This document shows positions 1 through 5,975 of a stretch of 6,875 nt of DNA, one piece after another; position 1 is the first letter of the stretch, and each line of letters begins with the position of its first letter. Source of the DNA: JALZHR01 sp036389695 (GTDB lineage: Bacteria; Acidobacteriota; Blastocatellia; Pyrinomonadales; Pyrinomonadaceae); the NCBI GenBank assembly GCA_036389695.1, contig DASVWG010000266.1:1-6875 (forward strand), given 5' to 3'. Position numbers and translations under genes: made by a program. Below the pieces are notes generated by a model. The model saw only the letters and a program-made list of their open reading frames with translations, did no database searches and was not told the origin of the DNA.

Positions 1-39
1 CAAAACAAGATTAAAGACTCTACGCTTTTCAATTTTCAT
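1..39 (-). CDS. Possible 5' end of a minus-strand gene (partial)
   Basis: An ATG at 39-37 opens a frame that reads MKIEKRRVFNLVL and is still open at the window edge. A purine-rich AGGGGGA, a passable ribosome binding site, lies about 4-5 nt upstream. The basic N-terminus running into hydrophobic residues would suit the start of a signal peptide or membrane anchor. It lies downstream of the repeat-protein gene on the same strand, 123 nt after its stop. Only 13 codons are visible, so both its reality and its function are open. Confidence 0.33.
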   Translation of the reverse strand, partial: MKIEKRRVFNLVL

Positions 40-61
40 TTTTCCCCCTGCTCGATGTTTT

Positions 62-89
62 CGACGGGAAGCTTAAAAACATCCCGCCG
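62..89 (-). terminator. Weak hairpin after the repeat-protein gene, possible terminator
   Basis: Arms 62-69 and 82-89 form an 8-bp stem with a 12-nt loop. On the minus strand the only non-Watson-Crick pair is a G-U; on the plus strand the same position is an A-C mismatch, so the minus-strand RNA folds better. It lies 74 nt past the stop of the repeat-protein gene. No clean U-run follows it in the minus direction (the next bases are A-rich), so intrinsic termination here would be weak at best. Confidence 0.22.
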
Positions 90-162
90 GTTTATTGTTT
101 CCGTAAAAATACAGTCCCCGAATTCGATAAATAGATACACGCGCCAGCCGTATTTTTAATTT

Positions 163-2325
163 CTACGGCACGTATGCCGACTCAACCGGAACGTCGCTTG
201 CCACGCCGAATTGAACGCCGGCAAAACCCGAAACGCTCTGCTGCAGATACCATGTTCCGTCGCGGAAAACCGCCAAATCGGTTTTGCCGTCGCCGTCGTA
301 ATCGGCAGGCGCGGGCACGTCCGCCGCGATGCCGAACTGAACGCCGGTAAAGCCCGCCGTGCTTTGCTGGAGATACCAGACGCCCGCGCGATAAACCGCG
401 AAATCGGCTCTCGCGTCGCCGTCATAATCGCCGACGACGGGTTTGTCGGAAGCGATGCCGAATTGAACGGCACGAAAACCGTCGCGGCTTTGCAGCACAT
501 ACCAGACGCCCGCGCGATAAACCGCGACGTCCGCTTTGCCGTCGCCGTCGTAATCTGCCGCAACGGGCTTATCGCCGTTTGCGCCGAATTGAACGCCGGT
601 AAATCCGTCGGCGCTTCGCTGCAGATACCACGTTCCGTCCGCCGGGCGGAAAACGGCAAAGTCCGCTTTGCGGTCGCCGTCGAAATCGCCGGTTTGCGGA
701 ATGTCTTCGGCTGTTCCAAACTGCACGCCGGTAAAGCCCGCGCTCGAACGAAGCAGATACCACACGCCGTCACGATAAACGCCGAAATCCGTTTTGCCGT
801 CGCCGTCATAATCGGCGGGAACAAGTTTATCGGTTGAAATACCGAATTGAACGCCGGTAAAGCCCGTCGAAGAATTGAGCAGATACCAGTTTCCCTGCCG
901 GAAAACGCCGATGTCCGCGCGCCCGTCGCCGTCAAAATCGAAAAGCCGGTTTACCGGAGCCAGCGGCGCGTCGCCGATATAACGAGCCAGCGCGAGCCGC
1001 GTGCTGCCGTTAGCCTGAGTAATTCCGCCGCCCGCTGCCACGATTTTTCCGTCCGCTTGCAGCGCCAGTCCGCGTATGAAATCGTCGCCGATAAAGGTGC
1101 TGAATCTCGTCGTCGTTTTGCCGCCGGTTCCGAAGGTCGTATCAACCGCGCCGTTAGCATTAAAGCGCGCCAGTCCGAAATCTCTTTCGGCAGACGACGC
1201 CGAAACCGTCGCATAACCGCCGGTAACGTATTTTCCGTTTACCTGCCGCACCATAGCGTAAGCCGCGTCGCCGAGCCCGGAAAAGTCGATTGTGTTTTTC
1301 CCGTCCGCGTCAAACGTCGTATCGGGCGAGCCGTCCGTATTGAAACGCGCGATTGCCATATCCGGCTGCGCGCCCGCAAGGCGGGCGTTTCCGGCGACAA
1401 CGATTTTGCCGTTCGGTTCAAGCACAGCGGCGCGTCCCTGGTCTGTCGAGCCGCCGAAATCGAGAGTCGCTTTGCCGTCGCCGTCAAAGCCTGTATCGAG
1501 CGAGCCGTTCGGATTGTATCGAGCGAGCGCGAAATCGAAGCCCGGAACGGAACCGTAGCCGGCGGCAATGAGCTTTCCGTCCGTTTGCAGCAGCAGCGCG
1601 TACGCTTCGTCGTCGTTTCCGCTGAAGGCGGTGACGAGTTTTCCGTCGTTGTCAAAGGAATTATCGGGCGAGCCGTCAGGGTTGTAGCGCGCCATCGCGA
1701 AATCGCGCGAGCTGCCTTGCCGCGAATAACCGGCGACGGCGATTTTTCCGTCCGGCTGGACGACGATGGAATTTATTCCGTCGTCATTGGTCGTGCCGCC
1801 GCTGAAATCGGTGGCGGTAAAACCGCCGTTTCCGAAATTGGCGTCAACCGAGCCGTTATTATTAAAGCGCGCGAGAAAAAAATTCAGACCGACATTCTGA
1901 TCGGGCGGACCGCCGAGCGGAGATTGCCCGCCGACGAGAATTTTGCCGTCCGGCTGAAGCGCAATCGCGTTGACGACCACCTGAATCGAGCCGAGATTCG
2001 ACGTCACTCTGCCGCCGCTGCCGAAGCTTGCGTCGAGCGAGCCGTCCGCGTTATACCGCGCCAGAATGAGATAATAATTGTAAAAAACCCCGGCAAGCTC
2101 GCCCGTCGTCCCGGTCACGACAATTTTTCCGTCGGGCTGAATGGCGACGGCATATGCCGCCGAGCTTGCCGACGGGTCAGGACGAAAATCCGTCGTAATC
2201 ACTTTTCCGCTCGCGCCGAACGTCGCATCCAAATCGCCCGGTGCCGCCATTACGACGCCCGACGGACAGACACAAAAAAAAGCCAGCGCAAAACAGCCGA
2301 CCCGCAAAAACTCGCGAAACCCCAT
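163..2325 (-). CDS. Secreted delta-60 / VCBS (FG-GAP) repeat protein, 720 aa
   Basis: This is a predicted exported protein built almost entirely of repeats. Residues 1-27 are a Sec-type signal peptide (hydrophobic core about 9-20, likely cleavage near VMA-APG). Seven delta-60-type repeats follow, with QxDGK-like motifs near residues 62, 123, 190, 247, 303, 361 and 423, each leading into an 'ARYNxDGSxDxxF' segment; they suggest a beta-propeller-like domain. Residues 462-720 hold six VCBS/FG-GAP repeats starting at D463, D505, D547, D591, D633 and D675, with putative calcium-binding DxDGDG loops. Loops three and five are altered (DGDR and DGDA). The mature protein has no cysteine. No C-terminal sorting domain or catalytic motif is visible, and it ends just after repeat six. 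The start is supported by an AGGAGGG sequence 8 nt upstream. The family architecture is recognised with confidence; the biological role (adhesion, matrix or surface binding) is unknown. Confidence 0.95.
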   Translation of the reverse strand: MGFREFLRVGCFALAFFCVCPSGVVMAAPGDLDATFGASGKVITTDFRPDPSASSAAYAVAIQPDGKIVVTGTTGELAGVFYNYYLILARYNADGSLDASFGSGGRVTSNLGSIQVVVNAIALQPDGKILVGGQSPLGGPPDQNVGLNFFLARFNNNGSVDANFGNGGFTATDFSGGTTNDDGINSIVVQPDGKIAVAGYSRQGSSRDFAMARYNPDGSPDNSFDNDGKLVTAFSGNDDEAYALLLQTDGKLIAAGYGSVPGFDFALARYNPNGSLDTGFDGDGKATLDFGGSTDQGRAAVLEPNGKIVVAGNARLAGAQPDMAIARFNTDGSPDTTFDADGKNTIDFSGLGDAAYAMVRQVNGKYVTGGYATVSASSAERDFGLARFNANGAVDTTFGTGGKTTTRFSTFIGDDFIRGLALQADGKIVAAGGGITQANGSTRLALARYIGDAPLAPVNRLFDFDGDGRADIGVFRQGNWYLLNSSTGFTGVQFGISTDKLVPADYDGDGKTDFGVYRDGVWYLLRSSAGFTGVQFGTAEDIPQTGDFDGDRKADFAVFRPADGTWYLQRSADGFTGVQFGANGDKPVAADYDGDGKADVAVYRAGVWYVLQSRDGFRAVQFGIASDKPVVGDYDGDARADFAVYRAGVWYLQQSTAGFTGVQFGIAADVPAPADYDGDGKTDLAVFRDGTWYLQQSVSGFAGVQFGVASDVPVESAYVP
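178..939 (-). repeat. Six tandem VCBS/FG-GAP coding repeats, 126-bp unit
   Basis: Units run 939-814, 813-688, 687-556, 555-430, 429-304 and 303-178 on the minus strand. Five are 126 bp (42 codons) and the third is 132 bp, through two extra codons in a PADG insertion before the WYL motif. The repetition is visible at DNA level: the plus-strand string 'gaacgccggtaaa' or a close variant recurs at this spacing. Such near-identity points to duplication or gene conversion within the gene. Confidence 0.9.
976..2157 (-). repeat. Seven tandem delta-60 coding repeats
   Basis: These cover residues 57-450 of the repeat protein, with a period of about 56-67 residues set by variable loops between the QxDGK strand and the ARYN/ARFN segment. 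They diverge more from one another than the VCBS units do. Repeats five (LEPNGK) and six (RQVNGK) depart most from the QPDGK consensus. The last copy is cut short after LALARYIGD, where a short APLAPVNR linker leads into the VCBS region. Confidence 0.85.
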
Positions 2326-2333
2326 TATTTAAT

Positions 2334-2340
2334 CCCTCCT
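2334..2340 (-). promoter_or_regulatory. Strong Shine-Dalgarno of the repeat-protein gene
   Basis: AGGAGGG on the minus strand lies 8 nt before the ATG at 2325. It fixes that ATG as the start and places the signal peptide at the very N-terminus. Confidence 0.85.
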
Positions 2341-2443
2341 TAATCATCCCTCAAATCGTTTTCGGTAAAGCGAGACGCGCCGCGAACGGACGTTCCCGCA
2401 TCACAGTGCCGGAAAATTTCGCAAAAAGACAGTAAAAATTCAT

Positions 2444-2470
2444 CGCCGCCGAAATTTAATTCGGCGGGCG
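2444..2470 (-). terminator. GC-rich hairpin with displaced U-runs, possible attenuator
   Basis: CCGCCGAA (2446-2453) pairs perfectly with TTCGGCGG (2460-2467) across a 6-nt loop. Two further pairs (2444-2445 with 2469-2470) form if G2468 bulges. On the minus strand the stem is followed after 5-6 nt by TTTTT (2438-2434) and later by another TTTTT (2427-2423). It lies between the small upstream ORF and the repeat-protein gene, where a conditional terminator would sit. The offset of the first U-run makes efficient termination doubtful. Confidence 0.33.
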
Positions 2471-2486
2471 CGAAAAACGGTTTAAT

Positions 2487-2573
2487 TCAACAGAATAGAA
2501 ACACGGAATTTAACGGATCGGAGACGCAAAACGACCGCGCTCCGCGGTGGGCGGAAGAAATTCGGGCAGACAT
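2487..2573 (-). CDS. Small upstream ORF, 28 aa, candidate leader peptide
   Basis: An ATG at 2573-2571 is preceded 10 nt upstream by AAGGAGGG, as good a ribosome binding site as any in the window. The frame runs 28 codons to TGA at 2489-2487. The peptide starts MSARISSAHRGARSF and ends SVFLFC; serine is the commonest residue (7 of 28), and there are two cysteines. It has no membrane segment or recognisable family. It lies about 30 nt downstream of a candidate promoter and 161 nt upstream of the repeat-protein gene, with hairpins inside and after it. That order resembles a translated leader, but there is no run of one amino acid to suggest a sensed metabolite. It could also be chance. Confidence 0.3.
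   Translation of the reverse strand: MSARISSAHRGARSFCVSDPLNSVFLFC
2534..2548 (-). other. Tight 6-bp GC hairpin inside the small upstream ORF
   Basis: ACCGCG (2534-2539) and CGCGGT (2543-2548) form a perfect stem with a 3-nt loop. In the minus-strand RNA it lies upstream of the larger 2444-2470 hairpin, where a pause hairpin would sit in an attenuator. There is no U-run of terminator length after it. Confidence 0.35.
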
Positions 2574-2612
2574 TTTTGGGAGCCCTCCTTGAAAAAATTT
2601 CAGGTTTAACCA

Positions 2613-2642
2613 ATTTTACATATATAGTGCGGATTGTATCAA
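2613..2642 (-). promoter_or_regulatory. Candidate sigma-70-like promoter for the repeat-protein gene
   Basis: On the minus strand a TTGATA -35 box (2642-2637) is separated by 18 nt from a TAAAAT -10 box (2618-2613). The spacer is AT-rich and includes TATATA, an alternative -10 core. A start near 2606 would give a leader of about 280 nt before the repeat-protein ATG, including the small ORF and both hairpins. Acidobacterial promoters are poorly defined, so this is a motif match only. Confidence 0.4.
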
Positions 2643-2743
2643 CAAAAATATGAGTTATCCGTAATTTTTTTATACGGTTCGGGGCTTAATATCGTATTGC
2701 CGGAAAATAAGGTTTTTAGCCGCATTTTGCCGAGCGATGAAAG

Positions 2744-2781
2744 ACGGAGCGTGTTCTTTAAGCATAAGAAACACGCTTCGT
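2744..2781 (+). other. Long stem-loop, 12-bp stem, 3' of the zinc-ribbon gene
   Basis: The arms 2744-2755 (ACGGAGCGTGTT) and 2770-2781 (AACACGCTTCGT) pair over 12 bp with one G-U in plus-strand RNA; on the minus strand that pair is a C-A mismatch. Four more pairs can form inside the 14-nt loop. No U-run follows on either strand, so it is not a standard intrinsic terminator. It lies 26 nt past the stop of the zinc-ribbon gene, where a 3' stabilising or processing structure could act. Confidence 0.5.
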
Positions 2782-2806
2782 AGCTGTCGCGTTTCTGCCT
2801 GTTCAT

Positions 2807-3016
2807 TCAAGCTCGCGTTTCTGTCTTTGCGTCGGGAACTTCGTGCCAGCAGCGCGGGCAATAGAGATGTTTTTTTCTTTCTTCAGGCGGATATTCGGCG
2901 TTCAGCGGCAGGCGTTCGACGAGAAATTTCTGCTCGTCGGATAAATCCTGCCATTCTTTCAGCAAGGAAGCTTCGCAGCGTGGGCAAATTTCTTTGGTAA
3001 ATCGCTCGTTGTTCAT
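2807..3016 (-). CDS. Small zinc-ribbon-like protein, 69 aa
   Basis: Two CPRC knuckles, C11/C14 and C53/C56 (numbered from the ATG at 3016), bracket a charged, probably helical stretch with the core EQKFLVERLPL. This CxxC-x38-CxxC layout implies one structural zinc site. No catalytic residues, signal peptide or membrane segment are seen, so it is presumably cytoplasmic. Three starts share the frame: GTG at 3052 (81 aa), ATG at 3037 (76 aa) and ATG at 3016 (69 aa). I chose 3016 because an AGGGA lies about 10 nt upstream and the conserved-looking part begins just after it; the longer N-terminus would be translated repeat sequence. It is divergent from the peptidase, with about 70 nt between start codons. 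The function is unknown; nucleic-acid or protein binding is a guess from the fold type. Confidence 0.72.
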   Translation of the reverse strand: MNNERFTKEICPRCEASLLKEWQDLSDEQKFLVERLPLNAEYPPEERKKHLYCPRCWHEVPDAKTETRA

Positions 3017-3040
3017 TGTTGGTTTTTCCCTGTTCATTGT
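3006..3040. repeat. Seven-nt-periodic repeat (TCATTGT units) over a start region
   Basis: The plus strand divides into five heptamers: TCGTTGT, TCATTGT, TGGTTTT, TCCCTGT, TCATTGT. The same 10-mer TGTTCATTGT occurs at 3010-3019 and 3031-3040, exactly 21 nt (three units) apart. Each TCATTGT supplies an ATG on the minus strand (3016 and 3037), so the repeat creates the alternative starts of the zinc-ribbon gene. It also overlaps the candidate promoter of the peptidase. Confidence 0.55.
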
Positions 3041-3045
3041 AGAAT
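3016..3045 (+). promoter_or_regulatory. Candidate promoter of the M14 peptidase gene
   Basis: A TTGTTG -35-like box (3016-3021) and a TAGAAT -10 box (3040-3045) are 18 nt apart. A start near 3052 would leave a leader of about 35 nt before the ATG at 3087. The -10 match is fair and the -35 match poor. The site lies inside the heptamer repeat, so regulation and repeat spread may be linked. Confidence 0.33.
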
Positions 3046-3073
3046 TTCTCACGAGTCTTTCCCAAATTCATTC

Positions 3074-3079
3074 AAAGGA
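3074..3079 (+). promoter_or_regulatory. Shine-Dalgarno that sets the peptidase start
   Basis: AAAGGA lies 7 nt before the ATG at 3087. An in-frame ATG at 2994 would add 31 residues, but it has no such site, overlaps the opposite-strand gene, and would bury the signal peptide. The 3087 start is therefore preferred. Confidence 0.8.
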
Positions 3080-3086
3080 TTTTTTA

Positions 3087-5972
3087 ATGAAAGCGACATT
3101 TTTTCGCGTTTTTTTGCCTGTCATTTTACTTTTTGCTTTTGCCGCGACTTTTCAAGCGCAAAATTACGAAGCGCCGGAAGTTCCGAAATTCGATTTTTAC
3201 ACGCGCGGCGCTTATCGGTCGGAAGTTCCGCGCCCGCAGAGCCTCCTGCGCTACGACGTCGGCGATTTTCACACGACTTACGCGCAGATGGAAAAGGTTA
3301 TCGAGACGATTGCGCGAACCGCGCCCGACCGCGTGCGAATTTTCGACATCGGCGAAACGAACGAGCACCGGATGATGCACATCGTCGCCATCAGCGCGCC
3401 GGAAAATATCAACCGGCTCGACGAAATCAAGGCGAACAACGCGCGCCTGACCGACCCGCGCAGGCTTTCGCCGCCGGAAGCAAACTCGATTACGCAGAAT
3501 AATCCTTTGATGGCGTGGATGGCTTACACGATTCACGGCAACGAATCGGCTTCGTTCGAAGCGATGATGCAGGTCGTCTATCAGCTCGCCGCATCGAACG
3601 AGGCGGCGACGCTCGACATTTTAAAAAATACGGTCGTGCTCGTCGTGACGGGCGAAAATCCCGACGGTCACGAGCGTTTCGTGACGTGGTATAACTCGGT
3701 CGCGACCGGCAACGCCGACCGCTCGGCGCTCGAACACCGCGAGCCGTGGACGATTTGGGGACGCTACAATCATTTTCGTTTCGATTTGAACCGCGATAAT
3801 CTCGCCGTCACGCAAATCGAGACGAAAAATATGCAGAAAGCGTTTTTTGAATGGAATCCGCAAATCGCCGTCGACCATCACGGGCAGCCTTCGCAATTTC
3901 ATTTTCCGCCCGCCGCGCTGCCGATAAATCCGAATCTGCCGCAGCCCGCGACGAACAAATGGCTCGAAGTTTTCGGACGCGCGAACGCCGCGCAGTTTGA
4001 CGCGCAGAAATGGGATTTTTACGTGCGCGACATTTTCGATTTGTTTTACGTCGGCTACTGGGATTCGTTTCCGTCTCTGAACGGCGCGACCGGGATGACT
4101 TACGAAACCGACGGCGGCGGCTTTAAAGGCTTGCGCTGGACGCGCGACGACGGCTCGATTGCGACCCTCAGGTCGGCGATTGCGAAACATTATGTCGCGA
4201 GCCTGACGACGCTCGAAACGGCGGCGAAAAATCGCGCCGCCCGCTTGCAGGATTTTTACGATTTTCGCCGCACCGGAATGAGCGAAACGGGAACGGAAAA
4301 ACTCAAACGCATCGTTATCGACCCGTCGAAAGACCGCGTCAAAACGGCGGAAATGATTGAGAATCTGCAAAGAATGAAAATCGAAGTTTCCGTCGCCAAT
4401 TCGGCTTTCAATTCCGCCGCCGCGCACAGCTACGAGACGAAAAACTCGCCCGCCGAGCGCCGCAGCTTCCCTGCCGGCGCTTACGTGATTGATTTGAACC
4501 AGCCGCAAAAGCGCCTGATAAAAGCGATTCTCGAACAGGATACGCCGCAGGACGACGCTTTTGTGAAAGATAATCTGAACCGTTTCAAGCGCAACGAGCT
4601 GCGCGGCAAAGGTCAGACGAAGGAAGATTACGGCTTTTACGACATCACGGCTTGGTCTCTGCCGCTCGCCTTCGGCATCGACGCTTTCTGGACGGAAGAC
4701 GCGGGCGCGATTTCGTCAACGCCGGCGACGAATGAATATCTGGAAAACGCGAAACGCGGCGGCGTCTCCGGGCGCGCGCAAATCGCTTATCTGATTCCTT
4801 ACGACACGGACTCGGCGGGCGCGCTGGCAATCAGGCTTTTAAAAGAAGGCTTTCGCGTGGCGGTTTCGACGAAGCCGCTGAACGCCGCCGGACGAAACTG
4901 GCGACGCGGCGTTTTCGTCGTCCGCGTGACGCGCAATCCCGAAAGAATTCACGAAGCGATTTCGCAGGGCGCGCGCGAATTGGGCGTGAATGTCGTCGCG
5001 GTCAACACGGGCTTTTCCGAAGAAGGCGACAACAGCGTGGGCGGCGAATCGGTCGTCGCGCTGCAAGCGCCGCGCATCGCGATGGTCGCCGACGAAGCGG
5101 TTGACCAGGCTTCTTACGGCTCGATTTGGTGGACGCTCGACCGTTACGGCATCGAATTTACGCCGCTGACGATTAACAACATTCGCGGCGGCGCGATAAA
5201 TCGCTACAACGTTCTGATTATGCCCGACGGCGCGGCGGGACGTTATTTCAGCGCGTTCGGCGCGGGCGGCGTCGCCGGGTTGAAAGATTGGATTTCCAAA
5301 GGCGGAACGCTGATTACGGTGCGCGGCGCGTCGGTTTTCGCGGCTCTGAAAGACGTTAATTTAACGTCTTCGCGGCTGGTCGGCAGCGACGAAGACGAGG
5401 AAAAAGGCAAAGCTGCCGACGAAGACGAGACGGACAAACGCAAGGAAGCCGAAAGCAAACCGGCGCCGACGCCAAGCCCGCGAACAAAAAATCAAACGCC
5501 GACGCCCGAAACCAGCCCGACTCCGGCTTCGGATTTAAAATTTGACAAAGCCGACGGCATCGCGCCGACTCTGCCGCCGATTGCTTCGCCTTCTTCAAAC
5601 GCCGGAAAAGTTCCCGAAGGCGTGCCCGGCGCGATTATGCGCGCGACCGTCGATAGAACGACTTATCTGACCTACGGCGTCGAGGACGAAAACGTGCCCG
5701 TTCTGCTTTCGTCCGGCTATTTTTTCCGCGTCTCGAAAGAAGGCACGAACGCGTTTCTCTTCGAGCCGAAGCCGCGCCGACCTTTGACGATTTCCGGCTT
5801 CGTCTGGGAAGGAAACACCGAAAAGCTTCTGAAAGGCACGGCTTACATTATCGACGAACCGACCGGCAGCGGTCACGTCATACTGTTTGCCGACGAGCCT
5901 TTCTTCCGCGGCATTTTCCGCTCGACGACGCGCCCGTTTTTCAACTCTATTTTGTTTAACGGAACGTTTTAA
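3087..5972 (+). CDS. Secreted M14-family zinc carboxypeptidase-like protein, 961 aa
   Basis: This is a predicted exported metallopeptidase of the M14 (carboxypeptidase A-like) superfamily, expected to remove C-terminal residues from peptides outside the cytoplasm. Residues 1-24 are a signal peptide (cleavage after FQA). The M14 set appears in order: zinc ligands H150 and E153 in HGNES, the NPDGH loop (191-195), substrate-binding N235/R236 in FDLNRDN, the third zinc ligand H264 or H265 in VDHHGQ, and the catalytic glutamate, probably E340 in TYETDGG. The active site therefore looks intact. Residues about 664-760 resemble a class I glutamine-amidotransferase-like fold without a cysteine nucleophile. 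An acidic then Pro/Thr-rich segment (about 767-838) interrupts this part, and the chain resumes to end in a HVILFADEPFFRG-type strand. The whole protein has no cysteine. It is far longer than classical M14 enzymes (about 300 aa for the domain), as is usual for large bacterial M14-like proteins. The substrate is unknown. Confidence 0.92.
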   Translation: MKATFFRVFLPVILLFAFAATFQAQNYEAPEVPKFDFYTRGAYRSEVPRPQSLLRYDVGDFHTTYAQMEKVIETIARTAPDRVRIFDIGETNEHRMMHIVAISAPENINRLDEIKANNARLTDPRRLSPPEANSITQNNPLMAWMAYTIHGNESASFEAMMQVVYQLAASNEAATLDILKNTVVLVVTGENPDGHERFVTWYNSVATGNADRSALEHREPWTIWGRYNHFRFDLNRDNLAVTQIETKNMQKAFFEWNPQIAVDHHGQPSQFHFPPAALPINPNLPQPATNKWLEVFGRANAAQFDAQKWDFYVRDIFDLFYVGYWDSFPSLNGATGMTYETDGGGFKGLRWTRDDGSIATLRSAIAKHYVASLTTLETAAKNRAARLQDFYDFRRTGMSETGTEKLKRIVIDPSKDRVKTAEMIENLQRMKIEVSVANSAFNSAAAHSYETKNSPAERRSFPAGAYVIDLNQPQKRLIKAILEQDTPQDDAFVKDNLNRFKRNELRGKGQTKEDYGFYDITAWSLPLAFGIDAFWTEDAGAISSTPATNEYLENAKRGGVSGRAQIAYLIPYDTDSAGALAIRLLKEGFRVAVSTKPLNAAGRNWRRGVFVVRVTRNPERIHEAISQGARELGVNVVAVNTGFSEEGDNSVGGESVVALQAPRIAMVADEAVDQASYGSIWWTLDRYGIEFTPLTINNIRGGAINRYNVLIMPDGAAGRYFSAFGAGGVAGLKDWISKGGTLITVRGASVFAALKDVNLTSSRLVGSDEDEEKGKAADEDETDKRKEAESKPAPTPSPRTKNQTPTPETSPTPASDLKFDKADGIAPTLPPIASPSSNAGKVPEGVPGAIMRATVDRTTYLTYGVEDENVPVLLSSGYFFRVSKEGTNAFLFEPKPRRPLTISGFVWEGNTEKLLKGTAYIIDEPTGSGHVILFADEPFFRGIFRSTTRPFFNSILFNGTF

Positions 5973-5975
5973 ACC

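Larger units (their letters stand above)
2326..2806. other. 481-nt intergenic region with a structured leader
   Basis: No convincing long gene lies here. Its visible content, read on the minus strand from the zinc-ribbon gene stop, is: a 12-bp hairpin at 2744-2781, a sigma-70-like promoter at 2613-2642, a 28-codon ORF with a strong ribosome binding site at 2487-2573, hairpins at 2534-2548 and 2444-2470, and the ribosome binding site of the repeat-protein gene at 2334-2340. The stretch 2639-2730 is AT-rich, unlike the coding regions on each side. Confidence 0.7.

Noticed and set aside
847..2343. A 498-codon plus-strand open frame antisense to the repeat-protein gene, and a 208-codon one at 211-837.
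   Set aside because: Both are shadows of a repetitive, GC-biased gene. Their apparent internal repeats mirror the VCBS and delta-60 units, they lack good ribosome binding sites, and the minus-strand protein has a signal peptide and recognisable domains.
2639..2806. A 55-codon minus-strand frame whose ATG follows the TGA of the zinc-ribbon gene directly and in frame, which could be a coupled gene or stop-codon readthrough.
   Set aside because: It has only a weak ribosome binding site, runs through the long hairpin and the AT-rich stretch up to the -35 candidate, and shows no motif beyond one CxxC. A chance ORF is more likely.
2670..2861. A 63-codon minus-strand frame overlapping the end of the zinc-ribbon gene.
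   Set aside because: It is out of frame with the CPRC protein, has no ribosome binding site, and has shadow-like composition where it overlaps.
2994..3086. A 31-residue N-terminal extension of the peptidase from an upstream in-frame ATG, with its own hydrophobic stretch.
   Set aside because: It overlaps the opposite-strand gene and the heptamer repeat, and the ATG at 3087 has the AAAGGA site and a textbook signal peptide. The hydrophobic look comes from translating the repeat.
3621..4508. A 295-codon minus-strand open frame opposite the peptidase.
   Set aside because: The plus-strand frame has complete M14 motifs through this stretch; the reverse frame has an Arg-rich, shadow-like composition and no motif.
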